From: Nematostella vectensis
Lineage: Eukaryota > Cnidaria > Anthozoa > Actiniaria > Edwardsiidae
DNA length: 64,000 nucleotides
NCBI RefSeq assembly: GCF_932526225.1
Contig: NC_064035.1
Location: 20,077,969 to 20,141,968, forward strand
Direction: 5' to 3'
Each line of letters begins with the position of its first letter. Position 1 is the first letter of the stretch. The notes under the pieces are model-generated. The model searched no databases and had not been told where the DNA came from. It saw only the letters and a list, made by a program, of their open reading frames with translations. This document shows positions 49,101 through 57,385 of this stretch, one piece after another. Position numbers and translations under genes: made by a program.

Positions 49101-49160
49101 TCCTTATGTCCTGCTCTATTCCATCAGCCAGTTCCTTTATTTTGATAAATGATCTAGAGA
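43172..49160 (-). pseudogene. BEL/Pao Gag-Pol polyprotein, broken
   Basis: Segments on the minus strand: gag-like (about 49,160-47,950) with coiled N-terminus and Thr/Pro/Tyr-rich repeats (ANTGYPTAIPGY type); two zinc knuckles (CFKCFSDHLRSKC and CSKCQSGDHHVLLC) near 47,450-47,390; protease (CDGGSDTTYI, the usual D-S/T-G changed to D-G-G); RT with YVDDF near 45,800; RNase H-like region; integrase with zinc finger (HRAGHRGRDA, CQLC) and core. The core reads LDLFGPY and then, in another frame, TPYEEALSRF, so the middle between the first and second catalytic Asp is deleted. With one stop and several frameshifts it is inactive. Confidence 0.8.
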
Positions 49161-49189
49161 GCGCAGCTTTCAAAGGGAAAAGAGGGGGC

Positions 49190-50918
49190 CAAATCGCAAT
49201 CGGCGCCCTGGAAGGCATCGATGCGGGTATTTGGGAGAAAGGACGAGAGTACCTCGTCTATGTGAGATACGAGCTTTGCCCTCTACCAGAGCAAAATGGT
49301 GAGCCTGGGCCAATGTTTGAGCGAGAGGGGAGTGACGCCTTCGCTAACTGTGTTGTGAGCTATGTTGCCGACTTCTTGAGGAATTGCGGCACCTCGCGCT
49401 CCCTTGGTCTAACCAAGACACGAGGCAAGATCCTCGAGCGATTTGACAAGAAGCTGGCCACTACGGGATGCACCAAAGAAGACCCCTTTGAGATGGAAAG
49501 GAAGCTCGAGGTAAAGCTAGTAGCCGTGGACGCCCTGGGTAACGTCCTGTGGGACTCGGGGAAGTACGAGACTAAGACAAGGATCACCATCCCTTGCCAC
49601 AATAACCACGCCTGGGCGGAGCTTCCGACTGAACCACCTGCGATCGCGAGGGTCCACGGCCTAGACTTCGAGGCTAAGAGGGAGCTTCGTTCGTTATGCC
49701 AGGGGGAGGCAGCGCTTCGCGCCACCAGTGCTGCCACAAAGACGCGCGAGGCGAAGGTGCGAGAGGTGCTCATCCGCTTTATAAACAGGGCGATCCCCAG
49801 AAGCACGAGGATCTGGCTGTGTGGGCGTGTTATAGTCAGGCACGAAGGCAAACTGTACCGATCGGGACAAGACGGATGGGCTATCGACAGGGCGTTTACA
49901 GACGAGACTGGACATGCTCCTCAATGGCTCCCTGATGATCACCCAGCCTACCAAGAGTACACCGAAGCTACGCACTCGATTGGCGGCGCAATAGGGTATC
50001 GCTTCAAGAAGTGGACCCAAAGAGAGAACATCAGGCCAACGCCTCTTAAATACAGGGACGTCTGGCGAGCGGCGCAGGTTGAGTCCAAAGTGTGGGATAG
50101 CAAGGAAAACTTAGGGGCGCAGCCTCATGCGCACATCGACATGCGTGCGGCGTACCTAGGATGCGAGGACAGCGTCTTCGGCGGCGCCTCGGACGCCATT
50201 GATTTGGTACGGCTTACCTACGAACGTGTATCGCATCGCGGATGTTGCGGGACGGCCATTGAGCGAGGTTCTTCAACTGACCGGGGCCATTCAGCTGACC
50301 GAGTGGGGGTTCTCTGAGGCCTGCCACCCCTACACTTTCGGGAGGGTAGGGCAGCACTTGGAACAAAACGAGGGCTGGATCACCACGCCAGAGCTCAAGG
50401 ACCTGTTAGACTCGGGTGACCTCGTCATGGCCGCGGCGAGGGAGGTGTTGTATAGCGTCGGAAAAAAGGACTCCATCAAGTTCCCCCGCTCCAGCCCCGG
50501 TGGCGAAGACTCGCAGGGTCGAGATCTCGCTGTCCGTTTCGTAGGCAAGTGCGCTCGCCATGGCGACGAGTCCTCGATCGTAGTCCGCGACCGTGAAGAA
50601 GCCGCGTATCTGACATACCTCCTTGCGGGCACCGACCAATTACTTAACTTCGAGCATGCCGACGGGGCTCATCTGATCCAATACAAAGACGGTGTCCGGC
50701 GCTCACAATGGTACCATATCAGGGCCTTCGTCTTGGCGTACACAAACATAGCGTTGCGACGCATGTTGAGGCGGATCCCTCGCGAAGACGTCCTCCGAGT
50801 GTGCACAGATGCCATATACGCAAAGGCGGTGCCCAGTGGTGTGAAGCCCGTGGAGCGAAATCCGAGGTATGGAGAGTGGCGCCAGAACACATGTGTTCAC
50901 ATGACGTGCTATGTGTAA
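49190..50918 (+). pseudogene. polB: Family B DNA polymerase (body), Polinton-like element
   Basis: Resumes after the BEL element and is open to 50,317, then shifts frame at about 50,200-50,210 and continues to 50,918. Motif A is HIDMRAAYLGCE (near 50,135). A helix like the finger region with QWYHIRAFVLAYTNIALRR lies near 50,710. Motif C is VLRVCTDAIYAK (near 50,790), where the usual D-T-D is C-T-D, keeping the second Asp. It replicates the element genome, probably by protein priming as in related viruses (family knowledge). The sequence stops shortly after motif C, so the thumb is missing. One frameshift, one large insertion and a lost C-terminus make it non-functional. The PolB call is by motifs only. 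Confidence 0.6.
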
Positions 50919-50924
50919 CGCCCC

Positions 50925-51389
50925 GGCGGATAAAGCCATCAAACGACCGCAGCGTAGAGACAGGCTTCCGCACAATGTGCGGAGCTCGTTGTTGATGATG
51001 TAGTCGGACACTAGGTCGTTGTGAAGATCGGCCACACTGTCTATCGGCAGCGCCATGCCTACTAGCTTGGTCGTAAGCTTCAGAAAGCTGTCTGCCAGGG
51101 CGTCTGTAGTCCGGCTGGCTAGAGCGGTCTCGTATCGCCTCTCGTACTTCCTCACCTCCTCGGCGCTCATGCGTTTGACGTCGTCGTGAGTCAGGGCCTT
51201 GCCTACCATTTCTCTCGACTTCCCCGAGGCTACGAGAATCGCGAGTTTCTCCCTTGCGTCTGCTATCTCAGTTTGCTCACCTCCGGTTGCCGTTTCGGCA
51301 GGATGCGTCGAGCAGTCCAACGACTCGACGGCCGGGAGGCCTGCGGCGCCCCCCTCAAGAAGACTCTCGAAGTATTCGTCGCTCATCAT
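50925..51389 (-). pseudogene. Hypothetical minus-strand ORF of the Polinton-like element, C-terminus lost
   Basis: Starts at one of two adjacent ATGs (MMSDEYFESLLEGG at 51,389) and is coding-like to about 50,930 (helical, KRMSAEEVRKYERRYE and LRTLCGSLSL). Beyond that the frame simply runs into the antisense strand of PolB. Since PolB also stops there, the tail-to-tail junction near 50,920 looks like a deletion that removed both C-termini. The function is not recognised. Confidence 0.4.
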
Positions 51390-51444
51390 GCCGTGGCTAA
51401 GGTGCAACATGTGTGCACACACACGTTATGCCCTAGGGCGGTGG

Positions 51445-52027
51445 TTACCGTTCAACTAGGGCGGTGGTATAAGGGTGACGCAAGCAAAACTTTAACTTCG
51501 AGAACTTTTTCGTCTTGAGGGCCTTCATGTACTCTTTCATCTTCTCTTCTGAGAGCTCCGCGCTGTAGTCATGCAGGATAGCTTTCATGTCCGCCTTGCT
51601 CGGGATATAGAAGACCACCAGGGCCGCGATGTTCTCGCGGAACGGCTTCGTGATGCTGGTGAGCTGCTGCGTGATCACCCACCCGCTAATACCCACGTGG
51701 CGCGAGCTGGTCAGAGCGCCTCTTTACGTCTTTCGAGGCCGCACAGTCGTCGAGTATGATTAGCGTATTAGTGCTTTCGAAGAGAGCGGAGACAAACCTC
51801 AGCAGTATGTCGATCTGACCCGTCTCAGGTGCGATGACAAACAGACGATTGTCGCCCTCGCAGAAGCCACCGTATGTTTAGTTGTAGACAAATGTAGGGC
51901 ACACGAGTACGATGTAGTCAAACTTGCCCCGCAAAGGGCCACGCAGCCGGTCCACTACGAATTGGGTCTTCCCGCATGACGTCGGGCCCACGATGAGAGC
52001 GTTAAATGGGATGTTTTTCGGGTCCAT
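51445..52027 (-). pseudogene. A32-like (FtsK/HerA) genome-packaging ATPase
   Basis: From the ATG at 52,027 the minus strand gives MDPKNIPFNALIVGPTSCGK, with the Walker A GPTSCGKT. Walker B LIILDDCAAS follows, then a TQQL-type sensor segment in a second frame. Size (about 195 codons) and motif order fit the packaging ATPases of Polintons, PLVs, adintoviruses and poxvirus A32 (family knowledge). It pumps DNA into capsids. Damage: a TAA after VCPTFVYN (near 51,880) and a frameshift near 51,712. It sits directly downstream of the capsid gene on the same strand, 19 bp apart, as expected for a virion module. Confidence 0.7.
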
Positions 52028-52046
52028 ACCGCTCCGGCGTATGTGC

Positions 52047-53323
52047 TCAGTATTGTATGGACTCTAGCTGTCCGTTCATAAGGTTCATTTGGGCGTCGGC
52101 CACCACAAACAAGTGACAGTTTACGGTACCCGTGCCGCTTGCCGTGCGTTTTATCTCGAGGTGCACACCGTCGCGGGTATTGACCAATCGTAGACCACCC
52201 CCATGGATAGCACTGTCGTCCGTCGTTCGAAGGTCGACCCACAGAGAAAACTTGTTATCGCCATAGAACGACTCGGGGCCGATTGCCGGGGCGGCAGGCG
52301 CTTCGCTGTGCCTTCCTCCCTCCCCCCCCGGGAGGGGCGGACGAACCGCCTTTTCGCCTCCCTCCAGAAATCCGTGGGGCGCAGGCCCTGGCTGAAAACC
52401 TTGTTTGGTATGCCGTCGATTGTAACGCGAATGCTCTTGATGTCGGGGTACACGAACTTCTCTGAGTCGCGAGCCCCTGCCGTGTATGGCTCCACAAAGA
52501 GGAGCAACAGACCACTCATAGACCTTCGCGGCAGGTTGACACTCTCGTTGATTATGCTGTCCGTCCCTTTGCTAATATGGAAGGTCTTGTGAAGGTTCAC
52601 TTGCTCGTAGAAGAACGTTGTGCCGTTTTGGTAGGCGGCGGCTGCAGACCGGGCGAGGTTGTCGTCCCTCAGGCTTTCGTATTCCAGCTCTAGATTTTTG
52701 ATGGCATAGGATAATTTGGTAGCATCGCTTTTGACTACTACCGGGTCAACCGCTGCGAACGTGATCTCGAAGAGCAGCGCCTCGGAGAGCGCCCTTGAGT
52801 ACAGCACGCCGTGGTCCGTCAGCAGAGAATGGTCTAGCGGGATGGTGTACCTCGCCCCGTGGGCGGCGTTTAGAGCGTTCTCCTTGGCGTTACTAGTCTC
52901 TTTATCGCCAGCCTTGGAGCGAAGCTTGCGCATGTTTTCTGACTGTATGTCCTGCTCCAGGCGGTCCTCTCTCTCGACCTTGGACAGGTAAAGCTCCTCA
53001 TACGTCTTGAAGACGTCTTAGCGGTTGGTGTCCTGGAGCGTTTCTCCTGCAAACGTGATTTTCAGGCGGCTCACGAGATTTCGGCCGACGTTGTTCACGA
53101 CGGTATTATTTGCATGGCCTGAGATGGAGAGATCGAGACCGACCCTCAAGGGGCCAGGCACGAGCGTGACGCCTTCCGATAGCTTTGGGACCGCCACATA
53201 TAGCGTCTCGCCTGGGGAGGCCGTCGACGGGTTGAGAGTGACCCGGTGAACAGTTCTCTCGGCTTTCAACCCCAGAGGGGTTGTGGGTGTTCGTTGGGGG
53301 TCAAGTTTATCGCTGACTGACAT
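52047..53323 (-). pseudogene. Candidate major capsid protein
   Basis: Begins MSVSDKLDPQRTPTTPLGLK at 53,323 and ends at a stop at 52,047-52,049, for about 425 residues. A single TAA at 53,018-53,020 interrupts it. A frameshift lies near 52,320-52,340 at a run of nine C on the plus strand, after which the frame ends with AQMNLMNGQLESIQY. The sequence is rich in predicted strands, which would suit a double jelly-roll capsid protein, and its place next to the packaging ATPase supports this. No short motif defines the fold, so the call rests mainly on context and length (somewhat short for the family). Confidence 0.5.
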
Positions 53324-53382
53324 CGTATATGTATGTATACATAAAGTACGAAGCCGCGTGGCTATGGTGCGGACTGTTAGAC

Positions 53383-54407
53383 ATGTCTAACATAGCATAT
53401 CACGAGTTATTCGCACGCATCATGGGTGATATTGACGTTGACATTGACGATACCTTGCCGGGTGCGTCCGCCGATCGCGGGGCGGGGGACGACGAGACGA
53501 CGCCCCTTATCCCGTTTGACCCCGACGATGGGGAGTCTATCCCAATGACGAGCACGTCGTCGCGTACGCATGCTGCGCATGGCATGGCTACGCGAAGCGC
53601 AACGCAAACCGCCGGAACGGCAAGCGCTGAAACCTCGTTCATCACAGAGGGTGCAGCGACAATACTCGGTCTCCATTCCCTCAGGGAGGAATACCCAGAC
53701 CTTAACGAGAATCTGCTACGGTTCCAGTCAAACCGGAGGGAAAAGACGCTAATACAGGTTCGCAACCTCGGCACAGGAGGAGGTTGGACTAAACCAAGAC
53801 AGCTGTTCAATGAGGACGGGAACGTCCGACAGGACGTTGCAAATCTGGTTGGCTTCAAGATGGCGATGGGGTCCGTGGCAGAGGTGGACGAGGTCATCCA
53901 GGAGAACACAAAACGGGTCCAAGAGCTGCAAGGGGTGGTAGCCACAGACAGGGAGACCATCGACGACCCTAACACGTCAGAGAGTCGCCGCGCCAAGAGG
54001 CCCGTGAGGGCAACGAGGAGAGGCTGTCCGAGATTGACGAACTAGAACGCGAAAACCGAGAGCTCGAGAACCAAAAGCCGCTAAGAGAGCGCATCAAAGC
54101 CATCTTCAAAAAGTACGGCTTTACCGTCACCGCCATCGGGTTGGCCGTAGCGACGACGATCGCGGCCATTGTGACGTCGCTCGGCAAGTTGCTCTCCTCC
54201 GTGGCCAGAGGGGTCGGTAACGGGCTTAAGGCCATCGGGAAAAAGCTAGGCGGGCTTCTCCCCGGGCTAGTAGGCAGCATCGCGAACTTCGTGTTTAAGG
54301 CTGCAGGAGAAGCGATGAAGTTCCTTGGCGAAAATGCGTGGCTGCTCATTCTAGCCGTAGCCGCGTTCTTGGTTCGTCGAATGCAAAGCAGTCATCGGAA
54401 CAAGTAA
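53383..54407 (+). pseudogene. Membrane protein of the Polinton-like element, frameshifted
   Basis: Likely start MSNIAYHELFARIMGD at 53,383 (a frame upstream to 53,329 also exists). It is acidic at the N-terminus, then contains the motif RTHAAHGM (53,563-53,586), a coiled region, and a frameshift at about 53,990-54,000. The C-terminal part has two hydrophobic spans, AIGLAVATTIAAIVTSL (near 54,135) and HAWLLILAVAAFLV-like (near 54,345), separated by glycine-rich helices. It ends in basic residues. About 341 residues in total. Probably a virion or membrane-modifying protein; the function is inferred only from position and spans. Confidence 0.5.
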
Positions 54408-55267
54408 TACGCCGCGGCCACCGCGAGTGCCGAAAGCCCCGCCTTGAGGGCGGTGTGGTCACTTTTTTCGCCCGACATCCCATGCGCAGCGTGCGTACGT
54501 GGAGAGGGGGCAGGGGCCGCGCCCTCTGCGTGCACTTTCGCGGGGGCGGAATCCTTGCTTTGCCGCCGGGACGGCACGCGGTCAGTCACGTGTTGCACCT
54601 TAGGATGCCCACCGGCCATGTTATGAGCACCGACTGGCTTTGTCTCGGTGTTGATCGCGTTTGCGCCGAGCGTCATGGAGTCTGTGGCTTTCTGCAGCTT
54701 ATTGTTGTAGCCCACGACGCGTTGCGTGTTTATCACCAGATCGCTCGGCATCAGCCACACTCCTGGTGCGACCGCAAGACTCAGTCTCACCTTGGCCTCC
54801 TGCACGGCTAACTGGTGCCTTTGCACGCTTTGAGCGATGTCGTTTTCTATGATCGCGTCTTCGAGCAGCTTCGTGAACTCCACCTGCGCCTCCATGGCCG
54901 GCCCACCGGCCCCCGCGATAGAGGAACGGACGTTTACCTGCGCGCCAAGCACTGTGTAGAAGAACACCTCGACCGAGCGATCGAGTCTTCCTAGCCCTGC
55001 TTTTGTCGGCCCCTCACCTTTGGGAGGCGCAAACCAGCTATATTGCACGCCCCCGTGGTCGTCGTTGCGTATGTAACCCACCTGCTTCCCACTATTGTAC
55101 GTCCCACCTTCGTCGCTAAACAGATTGAGGTGGCTCGGGTACTCGTCCGCCGCCGTGTCGTAGCCACAGATCACGTGCACATTGCGATACCCCTCCACCG
55201 GGTAGAACACAGACACATCGCCTAGCCCGTGGTTCCGCCCGCCTCTCCACCACACGGCCGAGTCCAT
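54392..55267 (-). CDS. C-tail-anchored protein of the Polinton-like element
   Basis: 291 aa from MDSAVWWRGG at 55,267, uninterrupted. The N-terminal two-thirds is probably a beta-rich domain (VSVFYPVEGYRNVHVICGYD, EVFFYTVLGAQV). A low-complexity linker contains RTHAAHGM (54,476-54,499), shared with the neighbouring plus-strand membrane protein. The last 20 residues are hydrophobic (GLSALAVAAAYYLF). Its 3' end overlaps the end of the plus-strand gene by 16 bp. Likely a minor virion protein; not recognised by name. Confidence 0.55.
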   Translation of the reverse strand: MDSAVWWRGGRNHGLGDVSVFYPVEGYRNVHVICGYDTAADEYPSHLNLFSDEGGTYNSGKQVGYIRNDDHGGVQYSWFAPPKGEGPTKAGLGRLDRSVEVFFYTVLGAQVNVRSSIAGAGGPAMEAQVEFTKLLEDAIIENDIAQSVQRHQLAVQEAKVRLSLAVAPGVWLMPSDLVINTQRVVGYNNKLQKATDSMTLGANAINTETKPVGAHNMAGGHPKVQHVTDRVPSRRQSKDSAPAKVHAEGAAPAPSPRTHAAHGMSGEKSDHTALKAGLSALAVAAAYYLFR

Positions 55268-55298
55268 CGTGGAGACGATCAACCGCGCTAAGAGCAAG

Positions 55299-55739
55299 AT
55301 GCTGACCGCGAAGCTGGATCCCCTCACCGGGAAGATCGTGCTCGTGTCCAATGGCATTGTGTACCTGAACGCCACGCTTTGCGCACTATTTGGCCTAGAG
55401 GCTAAAGACGATCAGTTGGGGGGGCGGGGCCTCGCACTGCCCTTGGTGGAGCCACCACTTAAGGTGACTTTGCCAAAAATAGAGGCCCTCTACATCTTCT
55501 GCGATATCGTAGACCGCACCCAATGCCTCGCCTTAGACGAACCTTCAAACGTTCTCGCTTGCCTAGAAACCCGCGGGAGGCCGCACGAGAAAGTCGTCTA
55601 TGGACCCGACATCCCCGTTTGTGTCGCAGCGTCTTCCTCTGAGTTTGTCTCGAGTATCCGAATATGGATCAGGGATGACCGCGGTAGACGGGTGGACTTT
55701 AAGGGCAAGCCTGTTCGCCTCGTATTAGAGCTAACCTAG
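55299..55739 (+). CDS. Small beta-rich protein of the Polinton-like element (possible minor capsid protein)
   Basis: 146 aa from MLTAKLDPLTGK at 55,299, intact. It ends in a strand-rich region, RIWIRDDRGRRVDFKG and LVLEL, typical of a small jelly-roll. Its start is close to the start of the divergent minus-strand gene (31 bp apart), so the two may share a promoter. A penton-like or minor capsid role is a guess from size, strand content and place in the virion gene block. Confidence 0.45.
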   Translation: MLTAKLDPLTGKIVLVSNGIVYLNATLCALFGLEAKDDQLGGRGLALPLVEPPLKVTLPKIEALYIFCDIVDRTQCLALDEPSNVLACLETRGRPHEKVVYGPDIPVCVAASSSEFVSSIRIWIRDDRGRRVDFKGKPVRLVLELT

Positions 55740-55755
55740 GTCCGACATAACAAGC

Positions 55756-56425
55756 ATGGCAAACAGCGACGTTAGCAGCGGTGCCAAATACCCCTCGCTC
55801 CCCAGTGTCTGCTCCCCGCAAACGCACACGACGCCTACCGCTCCGGCAAGCACCGGCGGCGACACGCAGAGTTTCCGACTCCAGATAATACGCGACACTA
55901 GACAAGGAGATAACGCATTATCGACAGGTGCGGAAGAAGTATAAGCTCGCCTTTGACGTTACCCATGCTGTGTCTGTGACATCCGGCATCGCTGCAGGAG
56001 CGCTCTCCAGCGCCGGGCTGGGAGTCTCTTTGAGTGGGATAGGGGTTCTGATCGGCGCTCCGCTGGCAGGGGTCGCTGGGCTGGTCGGTGTCGCGGGCGC
56101 GGGCGCGGGAACATCCTCCAGGGGTCTTACGACCAAGGTGGCTAAACACGAAGACACGATGGTTTTAGCGGAGAGTAAGAAAAACTCGATCAGCGAGCTG
56201 GTCTCTAAGGCTCTGCAGGGCGGGCGTATCTCAGACGATGAGTTTCGGCTAATACTTCAGGAACAAGAGAGATACAACGCGCTCAAGGCCGCTATCAGAG
56301 CCCGGCACGGCCTCGCACCGCGTGATAAAAAAAGCAGGAAAGGGCCCTCCCTGGAGGCACGCGAAAAGATGAAAAAGAGGCTGCGAAAAATCCGCGAGGA
56401 CTTCGGGAGCGAGGTGTTCGAGTAG
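55756..56425 (+). pseudogene. Glycine-rich hydrophobic protein of the Polinton-like element, frameshifted
   Basis: Starts MANSDVSSGAKYPSLPS at 55,756. One frameshift lies at about 55,895-55,905; the second frame enters at ITHYRQVRKKYK. A Gly/Ala-rich hydrophobic stretch follows (VTSGIAAGALSSAGLGVSL, IGVLIGAPLAGVAGLVGVAG), then a charged helical C-terminus ending DFGSEVFE. It begins 16 bp after the preceding gene. The layout (cytosolic N-terminus, paired glycine-rich membrane-active segment, basic helix) suggests a membrane-inserting or virion-associated protein. The function is unknown. Confidence 0.5.
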
Positions 56426-57207
56426 AACTCAGGTTTAAACGCCACGCCAGCGGCTTTGAATTTACGGCCGAAAAACGGTTATTCCGCGCCCCGTAGGTTG
56501 GCGGCCCTCCTCGTTTTCGCGGCCCTCCCCGACGCCATCGCTATTTGCCCCAAAAAGTCGTGTACGTGAAACGCGCCCGGCCTCCACGCCCTAATTATTC
56601 TTGTACGCGCGCGCCCGGCTTGCAGCCCTAATTAATTATTCATGTAGGCGAAACGCGCCCGGCCTGCAGCCCTAATTAGTTATTCATGTACGCGAAACGC
56701 GCCCGGCCTACAGCCCTAATTAATTATTCATGTACGTGAAACGCGCCCGGCCTGCAGCCCTAATTCATTATTCATGTACGTGAAACGCGCCCGGCCTACA
56801 GCCCTAATTAATTATTCATGTACGCGAAACGCGCCCGGCCTACAGCCCTAATTAATTATTCATGTACGTGAAACGCGCCCGGCCTACAGCCCTAATTAAT
56901 TATTCATGTACGCGAAATGCGCCCGGCCTACATTAGCAATTGCGAAAAGCTTATGTACGTGAAATCGATTTGGCCTACATTAGCAATTGCCAAAAGCTTA
57001 TGTACGCGAAACGCGCCCGGCCTACATAAACAATTGCCCTAATTATTCATGTACGTGAAACGCGCCCGGCCTACATGAACGATTGCCCTAATTATTCATG
57101 TACGTGAAACATTATACGCTTGATATATAGAGACGTGGCTGGAGGGCTCGGAGGGGGGATTCGCGCCTCCCACTAGTTTCTCTGAAACCCCCTGGTCCCC
57201 CCCCCCC
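56426..57207. repeat. Right terminal inverted repeat with about 45-bp subterminal units
   Basis: From about 56,560 to 57,110 there are about twelve tandem units of the inverted type (GAAACGCGCCCGGCCTACAG then CCCTAATTAATTATTCATGT), twice as many as at the left end. Two units near 56,940-57,000 have diverged (TTAGCAATTGC(G/C)AAAAGC). The outer 90 bp match the left end inverted and finish in an 11-C run. Confidence 0.85.
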
Positions 57208-57213
57208 ATGCTG
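57208..57213. repeat. Right target-site duplication ATGCTG
   Basis: Second copy of the ATGCTG at 41,424-41,429, directly after the C run of the right terminal repeat and followed by CCATAGGTTCC, the continuation of the split 122-bp repeat unit. Confidence 0.85.
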
Positions 57214-57385
57214 CCATAGGTTCCTTAATCGCTCGTCGCCAATGTTAAAAACACAGTCAAACTTTGTTCATTGGACTATAATCGATTTCGACGTCGCCTC
57301 TCGCTTACGTTGGCACCGGAATCTGTTTATGCTGGCATAGGTTCCTTAATCGCTCGTCGCCAATGTTATAAACACAGTCAAACTT

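Larger units (their letters stand above)
42759..49189 (-). mobile_element. BEL/Pao LTR retrotransposon, decayed, nested in PolB
   Basis: A minus-strand element with gag-like, zinc knuckle, protease, RT, RNase H and integrase segments in BEL/Pao order. A 3' LTR (about 42,760-43,101) follows pol. No 5' LTR is present: the gag-like frame joins directly to PolB sequence near 49,190. The edges are therefore approximate and no target duplication is visible. The coding region has one in-frame TAG (47,947), several frameshifts (near 47,155, 45,480 and 45,060) and an internal deletion in the integrase. Confidence 0.8.
41430..57207. mobile_element. Polinton-like (PLV-type) viral element with nested BEL retrotransposon
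   Basis: 15.8 kb bounded by terminal inverted repeats that start with a G run followed by ACCAGGGGGTTTCAGAGAAA, and by a 6-bp ATGCTG target duplication. Without the nested BEL element (about 6.4 kb) it is about 9.3 kb. Cargo in order: two small plus-strand ORFs, PolB (plus), an unknown ORF, an A32-like packaging ATPase and a candidate major capsid protein (all minus), a membrane protein (plus), a C-tail-anchored protein (minus), and two small proteins (plus). The GC-rich composition contrasts with the AT-rich surroundings. Many genes have single stops or frameshifts, so it is a decayed endogenous copy. No integrase of its own was found. Confidence 0.8.

Noticed and set aside
41579-57110. CRISPR-like repeat arrays in the terminal regions of the Polinton-like element
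   Set aside because: Units are contiguous without unique spacers, are inverted at the two ends and lie in an animal-type genome with no cas genes.
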